Part shown: positions 1-4,978 of the stretch, in pieces
Position numbering within the stretch: the first letter of the stretch is position 1
Layout of the letters: every line of letters begins with the position of its first letter
Assembly: GCA_050742535.1 (NCBI GenBank)
Contig: JBOGIQ010000155.1
Coordinates: 1-12,963 of the forward strand
Source: Gp6-AA40 sp050742535
GTDB taxonomy: Bacteria; Acidobacteriota; Vicinamibacteria; Vicinamibacterales; UBA2999
Direction of reading: 5' to 3'
Length of the DNA stretch: 12,963 bases
Made by a program: the position numbers and the translations under genes
Notes under the pieces: generated by a model
Databases searched by the model: none
Told to the model about the DNA's origin: nothing
Seen by the model: the letters and a program-made list of their open reading frames with translations, nothing else

Positions 1-905
1 GTGCGGCACGGCGTCCGGTCAGGATGGTAAGCCGCCTCGCGCTCGCGTCCGCCGCGATCGCAGTCGTGGTGGGACCGCTGGCGGTCGGCGCCTTCCAACA
101 GCAAGGCGGTGTCACCGAAGCGACATTTGAAGCCGCATCGATCAGGCGGAACGTGTCCGGTGCGGACGGATGGGCACTCAACCCCCGTCCGACGGGACAG
201 TTCGACGTCATAAACGCCCGCCTGTCCGACCTCGTCATCGCCGGGCATCTTCTCCAGGACGATCAGGTGGAGAACATGCCGGCGTGGGCGCGAAACGTGC
301 GCTATGACATCGTGGCCAGGTTGGACCCCGCAATCGCAGGCGCCTCTCAGCCGCCGGGACTTCCACCGACGTGGTCGCTCGCCTTACGAGCGTTACTGAA
401 AGAGCGCATGCAGCTCGTCTTCCATCGAGCAGTCGCGCAGAGGCCCGTCTATGCCCTGATGCTGGCCAGATCGGACGGCGAGCTAGGGCCCAGCATGCGA
501 CCGGCGAAGTTCAACTGCGATGCATTGAAGGAGCAGGCGCTCGCCGCCGCGCGCGTTGGCGGACCATCACCCTACCCGCCGACGACGGCTACCGAAATTG
601 CGTGTGGCGTGCGTCCGAGCCGGGGACGAATTCTCCAGGGGGGCAACGGCCTCGCCGAATTCAGGGCGATTCTCTCGCGAATCGTCGGTCGGCCGATCCT
701 CGATCGTACTGGCCTGACGGGCAATTGGGATTTTCTGTTGACCTACACACCACAGGATCTCCTTCGCGCCGGTGAGCTTCCGCCGGCTGATTCGCCGGAC
801 CTGTTCACCGCACTGAGAGAGCAGCTGGGCCTCAAGCTCGAATCGACGACGGGCCCGGTCGAGATGTTCGTCATCGACCGGCTCGAGCCACCGTCTGAGA
901 ACTGA
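1..905 (+). CDS. DUF3738 (TIGR03435) family protein, copy 1, 5'-truncated by window
   Basis: Exported domain protein of unknown biochemical function from an acidobacterial paralogous family. An ATG lies at 24, but the frame stays open to the window edge and the upstream codons read AARRPVR. This matches the basic patch that precedes the membrane helix in the next three paralogues, so the true start is probably outside the window. Counting from the ATG, a hydrophobic segment spans about residues 5-24. The domain opens at FEAASIRRN (35-43), and the family signature DRTGLTGNWDF lies at 227-237. The end has LFTALREQLGLKLE, then GPVEMFVID and the terminal SEN. Two cysteines (C165, C194) flank a variable insert. 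The upstream part could be just a leader, or a whole M56/BlaR1-type receptor, since M56-DUF3738 fusions are known in this phylum. The family call is firm; function and start are open. Confidence 0.88.
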   Translation, partial: AARRPVRMVSRLALASAAIAVVVGPLAVGAFQQQGGVTEATFEAASIRRNVSGADGWALNPRPTGQFDVINARLSDLVIAGHLLQDDQVENMPAWARNVRYDIVARLDPAIAGASQPPGLPPTWSLALRALLKERMQLVFHRAVAQRPVYALMLARSDGELGPSMRPAKFNCDALKEQALAAARVGGPSPYPPTTATEIACGVRPSRGRILQGGNGLAEFRAILSRIVGRPILDRTGLTGNWDFLLTYTPQDLLRAGELPPADSPDLFTALREQLGLKLESTTGPVEMFVIDRLEPPSEN

Positions 906-1879
906 TGGCAAGCCTTCCCTTTTTCGTCTCCGGCGTCCGCGGCGGCAACCTCACGCGGCGGGTCGAGTCGATCATGGCGGGGTGCCACCGTGGCAACCTC
1001 ACGATCGCACGCCGTGCCGCTCTGCTGCTTGGTGCCGCGGCCTTCATCGCCGCGCCCGTAGTCGGCGGCGCATTGACGATGCGGCCGCAAGCTACCACGC
1101 CCGACGGTCGGCGCTTCGACGTGGTGTCGGTCAGGCGAAATGCTTCAGGCGACACGAACATGCGCGTGCGCCTGCCGCCCGCCCGTTTCGAGGCGACGAA
1201 CATCCAGATTCGCGAACTGATCCGAATTGCGTACGGCTTCCAGAGCTTTCAGCTTGCCGATGGCCCGGAGTGGCTGACCACCGAACGGTACGACATCTTC
1301 GCCACCGCCGACCGCGCCTACGCGCCCGGTCCCGAAGGCGCCGCGCCTGAGGTGATTGCCATGGTGCGCACCATGCTCAGCGAACGTTTCGGAATCCAGC
1401 TGCGCCCGGAGAAACGCGAACTGCCGCTCTTCGAGTTGCATCTGGCGAGAAGCGACAGACGTCTCGGTTCGGGCATGCGGCCGGTGAAGGTCGATTGCCT
1501 GGCTGAGGCACAACGCGTGGCAGCTCCGGCGCCAGATGGCGGACCACGGCCAACGTCCGCCTGCAACGTGCAAGTCGCATCGACACAACTGAAGGGACGC
1601 GGTCTGACGCTCGCCCAGCTCGCCACCGCCATCTCGCGAGCGGCCGGGATTGATCGTGCCGTCATCGATCGCACAGGACTGACCGGAACGTTCGACGTCG
1701 ATCTCAACTGGACTCCGGAGATACGAACAGCTGCCGGTGACGCGTCGGCAGCGGCACCTCCAGACGTTCCGGGTCTCTTTACGGCTGTTCAGGAGCAGCT
1801 CGGTCTACACCTCGAATCGCGGCGCGGACCCGTCGACGTCTTCGTAATTGCCGGAGCCACTCGACCTGCGGAGAACTGA
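905..1879 (+). CDS. DUF3738 (TIGR03435) family protein, copy 2, membrane-anchored
   Basis: Complete 324-residue member. The ATG shares its A with the stop of the preceding gene (TGATG), which suggests translational coupling. Residues 1-35 are a short cytoplasmic piece with SGVRGGNLTRRVESIMAG. Residues 36-56 form one membrane helix after a basic patch, so the rest should lie outside the membrane (positive-inside rule). The N-terminal piece resembles the tail of BlaR1/M56 proteins, but no peptidase domain or HEXXH motif is present. The DUF3738 domain starts at RFDVVSVRRN (70-79), the signature DRTGLTGTFDV is at 255-265, and the end is RPAEN. Cysteines C198 and C220 flank the variable insert and could form a disulfide. 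One odd point is a change in the late motif to VIAGATRP, where paralogues have VID. The family is certain and the function unknown; an envelope sensor or ligand-binding role is only an inference. Confidence 0.9.
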   Translation: MASLPFFVSGVRGGNLTRRVESIMAGCHRGNLTIARRAALLLGAAAFIAAPVVGGALTMRPQATTPDGRRFDVVSVRRNASGDTNMRVRLPPARFEATNIQIRELIRIAYGFQSFQLADGPEWLTTERYDIFATADRAYAPGPEGAAPEVIAMVRTMLSERFGIQLRPEKRELPLFELHLARSDRRLGSGMRPVKVDCLAEAQRVAAPAPDGGPRPTSACNVQVASTQLKGRGLTLAQLATAISRAAGIDRAVIDRTGLTGTFDVDLNWTPEIRTAAGDASAAAPPDVPGLFTAVQEQLGLHLESRRGPVDVFVIAGATRPAEN

Positions 1880-2054
1880 AATGACGCAGCTTCCCTTTTG
1901 TCTCTGCGGCGTGCGCGGCGGCGATCTCGCGCAGCGCATCGAGTCGATCCTGGCGGGACGCCGCCGTGCCAAACTGACTCGGGCACGCCGGGCAGTTCTG
2001 ATGTTCGGCGCGGTGGCCTTCATCGCCGCGCCGGTCGTCGTCGGCGCGCTGACC
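1871..2054 (+). repeat. Near-identical leader repeat, unit A (start of copy 3)
   Basis: This 184-base segment begins at the GAGAACTGA that ends copy 2 and runs through the membrane-anchor codons of copy 3. It differs from 2808-2991 at only four positions, giving about 98% identity. All four differences are silent third-position changes (Thr, Arg, Arg, Ala codons). Identity stops abruptly at the Thr58 codon. Confidence 0.95.
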
Positions 2055-2816
2055 CTCCGGCCACAGAGCGGCCAGTCCGCAGCGGCTCCGGGTCAACGGT
2101 TCGAGGTCGCGTCTATCAAGCGCACGCCGAACGATCCGCCCGGCAACCGGTTTTCTCCGACACCCGGACGGTTCTATGCCGAGCATGTTTCCGTGCGCTT
2201 TCTAATCTGGTACGCGCATGACATCGAAGATTTCCGGATCATCGGTGGTCCGTCATGGATCGACTCCGAAAAATACGACCTTGACGCGCGCGCGCCAGGG
2301 GCGACCCTACAGCAGGTCCGCGGGCCTCTGCTGCGCCAGCTTCTTGAAGATCGATTTAGACTCGTCGCTCACAGGGAAACGCGAGAGATTCCGGCATTCG
2401 TCCTCACGACGGCGCGAGGCGGTCCGCAATTGCGGATGGCCGCAGACGGGGCCTGCCAGCCGCGTGTGCCAGGCGAACCGCTCGCTCCGGGCCAGCGGCC
2501 GGCCGACTTCTGCGGTTTCCTTGGAATGGGCGGTAACGACCTGCGCGGCACCGCGATCGAGATGAAGGATCTGGCCGGTATCCTGTCGATGCATCTGCGC
2601 CGGCTGGTCATCGACGAGACCGGCGTCACCGGCAAGTTCAACGTCGCCCTGAAATGGACGCCTGACGACACCGTGGCAGCCGTTCCGCCGCCAGACGGCG
2701 CGCCACCCTCGTTCTTTACCGCAATCCAGGAGCAGCTCGGCCTCCGGCTGGAAGCAGCTCAACGTCCCGGTGAGGTTCTCGTGATTGACCGGATCGCGCG
2801 GCCGACAGAGAACTGA
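1881..2816 (+). CDS. DUF3738 (TIGR03435) family protein, copy 3, membrane-anchored
   Basis: Complete 311-residue member. I chose the ATG at 1881 over an in-frame ATG at 1848. It lies one base after the previous stop (TGAAATG), has a GGAGA about six bases upstream, and begins the segment conserved with copy 4. Residues 1-36 hold CLCGVRGGDLAQRIESIL and a basic stretch, and residues 37-57 form the membrane helix. A low-complexity linker follows (GQSAAAPGQ). The domain starts at FEVASIKR (74-81). The signature is slightly altered, DETGVTGKFNV at 245-255, and the end is VIDRIARPTEN. Cysteines C192 and C211 flank the insert, and C7 and C9 lie in the cytoplasmic piece. Residues 1-58 are identical to those of copy 4 while the rest is clearly diverged. 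The biochemical function is unknown. Confidence 0.9.
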   Translation: MTQLPFCLCGVRGGDLAQRIESILAGRRRAKLTRARRAVLMFGAVAFIAAPVVVGALTLRPQSGQSAAAPGQRFEVASIKRTPNDPPGNRFSPTPGRFYAEHVSVRFLIWYAHDIEDFRIIGGPSWIDSEKYDLDARAPGATLQQVRGPLLRQLLEDRFRLVAHRETREIPAFVLTTARGGPQLRMAADGACQPRVPGEPLAPGQRPADFCGFLGMGGNDLRGTAIEMKDLAGILSMHLRRLVIDETGVTGKFNVALKWTPDDTVAAVPPPDGAPPSFFTAIQEQLGLRLEAAQRPGEVLVIDRIARPTEN

Positions 2817-2991
2817 AATGACACAGCTTCCCTTTTGTCTCTGCGGCGTGCGCGGCGGCGATCTCGCGCAGCGTATCGAGTCGATCCTGGCGGGACGCCG
2901 CCGCGCCAAACTGACTCGGGCACGCCGGGCAGTTCTGATGTTCGGCGCGGTGGCCTTCATCGCCGCGCCGGTCGTCGTCGGCGCCCTGACC
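2808..2991 (+). repeat. Near-identical leader repeat, unit B (start of copy 4)
   Basis: Partner of 1871-2054, with the same boundaries relative to the gene: it begins in the last codons of copy 3 and ends at codon 58 of copy 4. Outside this block the DNA of copies 3 and 4 is much less similar, so the block looks younger than the gene duplication, or homogenised after it. Confidence 0.95.
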
Positions 2992-3747
2992 GAGCGACCG
3001 CAAGCCGGCCAATCAAGTGCGGCCCAGGGTCAACGTTTCGAGGTCGCGTCGATAAAGCGCGGCGATCCGATCGTCCGCCGGTTCTTCCTCGGTACCGTAC
3101 CCGGCCGATTCATGGCGACCAACATGACGGCGAGAGACGTCATCGCCTTTGCGTTCGACATGAGAAAAGAGCAGATCTCGGGCGGGCCGGCGTGGATCGA
3201 TTCGGAGCGCTTCATGATCGAAGCGAAGCCGCACGATGGGGTGACGATCGCAGGGTCCGCTGGAATGAGCAACCTGCGCCAGATGCTTCGGTCGCTGCTG
3301 CAGGACCGGTTCAAGCTCGCCGTGCATCGCGATACCAGGGTCGAACCGATTTACGAGCTGGTGGTTGCGAGCGGAGGATTCAGGCTGACGCCGGTCGAAC
3401 CGCGTTCGACTGGCCCGCGGGGTATCGGTACGGTCGGTCAGGGGAACGTCACAGGAACGGCGGCCCAGATGTCAGGGTTAGCGAGTTTTCTGTCAGGCGT
3501 GCTCGGCCGCTGGGTCGTCGACAAAACAGGTCTGCCCGGCCAATACGATTTCACCCTGACGTATGCGCCGGAACCGGGCCAGGCGGGATCGCCCGTCGCA
3601 CCGCCCGAGGGGGCGGCCCAGGCCGATCCGAATCGACCGTCGCTTTTCACCGCGCTCCAGGAGCAGCTCGGGCTCAGGCTCGCAACCAACAGAGGTCCGG
3701 TGGACATCGTCGTCATCGATGGTGTGGAAAGGCCAGTAGAGAATTGA
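2818..3747 (+). CDS. DUF3738 (TIGR03435) family protein, copy 4, lacks the cysteine pair
   Basis: Complete 309-residue member and the last of the array. The start at 2818 follows the previous stop by one base (TGAAATG). An upstream ATG at 2785 is in frame, but it would add residues read from the tail of copy 3. The leader and helix (1-57) are the same as in copy 3. The domain begins at FEVASIKR (74-81), followed by PGRFMATNMTARDVIAFAF. The signature is DKTGLPGQYDF at 235-245, and the end is LFTALQEQLGLRL with VIDGVERPVEN. It lacks the cysteine-flanked insert seen in copies 1-3 and 5, going straight from FRLTPVEP to the GTA segment. It converges on the hydratase gene with one base between the two stops, so no separate terminator fits between them. 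Function unknown. Confidence 0.9.
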   Translation: MTQLPFCLCGVRGGDLAQRIESILAGRRRAKLTRARRAVLMFGAVAFIAAPVVVGALTERPQAGQSSAAQGQRFEVASIKRGDPIVRRFFLGTVPGRFMATNMTARDVIAFAFDMRKEQISGGPAWIDSERFMIEAKPHDGVTIAGSAGMSNLRQMLRSLLQDRFKLAVHRDTRVEPIYELVVASGGFRLTPVEPRSTGPRGIGTVGQGNVTGTAAQMSGLASFLSGVLGRWVVDKTGLPGQYDFTLTYAPEPGQAGSPVAPPEGAAQADPNRPSLFTALQEQLGLRLATNRGPVDIVVIDGVERPVEN

Positions 3748-3748
3748 T

Positions 3749-4579
3749 CTAGACGATGCGGGCGCTCACAGATCCAAGCGTGCCGAAATCGGCATTGACG
3801 TCAACACCCGGTGCGATCGGCAGCGGTACCAGGCACGTGCCTGTAGTGACCACTTCACCGGCCTTCAACGTAATTCCCAGTCCCGACAGCTCGTTCGCCA
3901 GCCACGCCAGCGCGACGCGAGGATCGCCCAGGACGTTGGCGCCCTTTCCTTCCCGCGTCAGCGACGGTTCCCAGCGCCCCATAAAGGGGCGCCCTACGTC
4001 TCCGATCACCCGGTGCTCGACGAGGTCGATCTCGCGCCACGCGCTCGGCGCCGGCGGGCCGAGCACAAAGAGGTGCGCGCAGGCGTTGTCCGCAATCAGC
4101 TGTGGGGCGCCGACGACGGTGAAGTCGTCGAAGCGCGAATCCGGGACCTCGATGGCAGGATGCAGGGTCGCGACGGCATCGAGGACCTCGTCGACCGAGT
4201 ACGGCTGCGCGCGCGGCGGCAGGTCTCGCGCCATGCGGAACGCGAACTCAGCTTCGACCACCTTCATGTGATTCGCGCCGAACGGCAATTCCGGTATCGC
4301 GGGTTCCGCCTTCGCGCTCCGCGCTACGGCGGACAGGTCGGTCACCCGCTCGTGGAGCAGACGCCCGGCCAACGGACCCGTCACGTTGATGTGCTTCTGG
4401 CCGACGAGACTCGTCGCGGCAATCTTCCAGCCGAACAACGGGGCGGAGCTGCGGCTCTCGAGCGTTGCCTGGACCGCGTAGCCGTCGTCGCGTGTCCGGG
4501 GACGGACCTCTTCCGGAAGTGACTGAAGGCGGCGGCCGTTCTGCCAGCAGTCCCAGAGCAGATCACCGGCAGTTGTCAT
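3749..4579 (-). CDS. 2-keto-4-pentenoate hydratase-like protein (FAH superfamily)
   Basis: Predicted soluble hydratase/decarboxylase of the fumarylacetoacetase-like superfamily. The best-known relatives (MhpD, HpaH, DmpE) add water to 2-hydroxypenta-2,4-dienoate in meta-cleavage of aromatic compounds. The protein has 276 residues from the ATG at 4579, close to the roughly 260-270 usual for the family. A GTG at 4591 would add four residues; neither start has a clear ribosome site. Visible motifs are GWKIAAT (50-56), the metal-ligand pair in EAEFAFR (109-115), the third acidic ligand in PAIEVPDSR (141-149), and the closing TTGTCLVPLP and VNADFGTLGSVS. No dioxygenase, aldolase or other ring-cleavage gene is nearby, so the substrate is not shown by context. 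Oxalocrotonate decarboxylase or an untyped hydratase remain possible. Confidence 0.82.
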   Translation of the reverse strand: MTTAGDLLWDCWQNGRRLQSLPEEVRPRTRDDGYAVQATLESRSSAPLFGWKIAATSLVGQKHINVTGPLAGRLLHERVTDLSAVARSAKAEPAIPELPFGANHMKVVEAEFAFRMARDLPPRAQPYSVDEVLDAVATLHPAIEVPDSRFDDFTVVGAPQLIADNACAHLFVLGPPAPSAWREIDLVEHRVIGDVGRPFMGRWEPSLTREGKGANVLGDPRVALAWLANELSGLGITLKAGEVVTTGTCLVPLPIAPGVDVNADFGTLGSVSARIV

Positions 4580-4596
4580 ACGAGTCGACACGGGAA

Positions 4597-4614
4597 ATTA
4601 GTCTATCTGCTAAT
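4597..4614. promoter_or_regulatory. Possible operator: ATTAG-N8-CTAAT inverted repeat
   Basis: This AT-rich inverted repeat stands out from its GC-rich surroundings. It lies in the only divergent gap of the window, between the hydratase gene (minus) and the DUF167 gene (plus). The two five-base arms are separated by eight bases, a geometry that would suit a dimeric regulator. Five-base arms can arise by chance, and no regulator gene is adjacent, so this is a weak call. Promoters for both directions should lie in this 75-bp gap, but no good -35/-10 pair is visible. Confidence 0.25.
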
Positions 4615-4619
4615 CTGCC

Positions 4620-4652
4620 GGGACCAGGGACCAGAGACCAGGGACCAGGGAC
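4620..4652 (+). repeat. GGGACCA heptamer tandem repeat
   Basis: Four and a half or more head-to-tail copies of GGGACCA: units start at 4620, 4627, 4634 (GAGACCA, one change), 4641 and 4648 (partial). The array ends three bases before the GTG start of the DUF167 gene, so its purine-rich GGGA occupies the place of a ribosome binding site. Such arrays are prone to copy-number change by slippage. Confidence 0.9.
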
Positions 4653-4654
4653 TC

Positions 4655-4978
4655 GTGATCAACGCCTCCCCCGACGGCACGGTCGTCAACATCCGCGTGA
4701 TCCCGCGCGCGAGCAAGTCCGCGATCGCCGGGATCCGCGATGATGCGGTGCTGGTGCGGCTCAAGGCACCACCTGTCGAGGGCGCCGCGAATGACGAGCT
4801 GATTCGATTCCTCGCCGACCTGCTGGGTGTGCCACAGCGCAACATCGAGATCGTGTCGGGTGAACGGTCACGCGGGAAGCGCGTGCGGATCAGCGGACGA
4901 ACCGCTGCAGACGTCGAACGAATCCTGTCGAATCCGGCTGAAGCCGGACTCCACGGGAGCGGCGAACTGTCGAAATGA
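4655..4978 (+). CDS. DUF167/YggU family protein (UPF0235)
   Basis: Small cytoplasmic protein of a broadly conserved family with no settled function. It has 107 residues from a GTG start, the only start that keeps the whole domain; no ATG precedes it in frame. The family core is clear: VNIRVIPRASKSAIAG (11-26), VRLKAPPVEGAANDELI (34-50) with the PVEGxAN signature, and IVSGERSRGKRVRI (66-79). The domain should end near residue 91. Residues 92-107 (SNPAEAGLHGSGELSK) are a tail not expected in the family, and they are read from a dispersed palindromic repeat. A heptamer repeat sits directly upstream. The stop overlaps the next start (ATGA), so the downstream exported protein is probably translated in a coupled way. 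Confidence 0.9.
   Translation: MINASPDGTVVNIRVIPRASKSAIAGIRDDAVLVRLKAPPVEGAANDELIRFLADLLGVPQRNIEIVSGERSRGKRVRISGRTAADVERILSNPAEAGLHGSGELSK
4932..4949 (-). repeat. Dispersed palindromic repeat, copy A (inside DUF167 gene)
   Basis: On the minus strand this reads GTCCGGCTTCAGCCGGAT, a stem with a TTCA loop whose outermost pair is a G-T wobble. It differs from the copy at 12190-12207 at three of 18 positions. Two of these face each other in the stem and swap G-C for C-G. Flanking bases CTCCCGTGGA also resemble CTCTCGTAGT beside the other copy. It encodes about residues 93-98 of the DUF167 protein. Confidence 0.8.
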
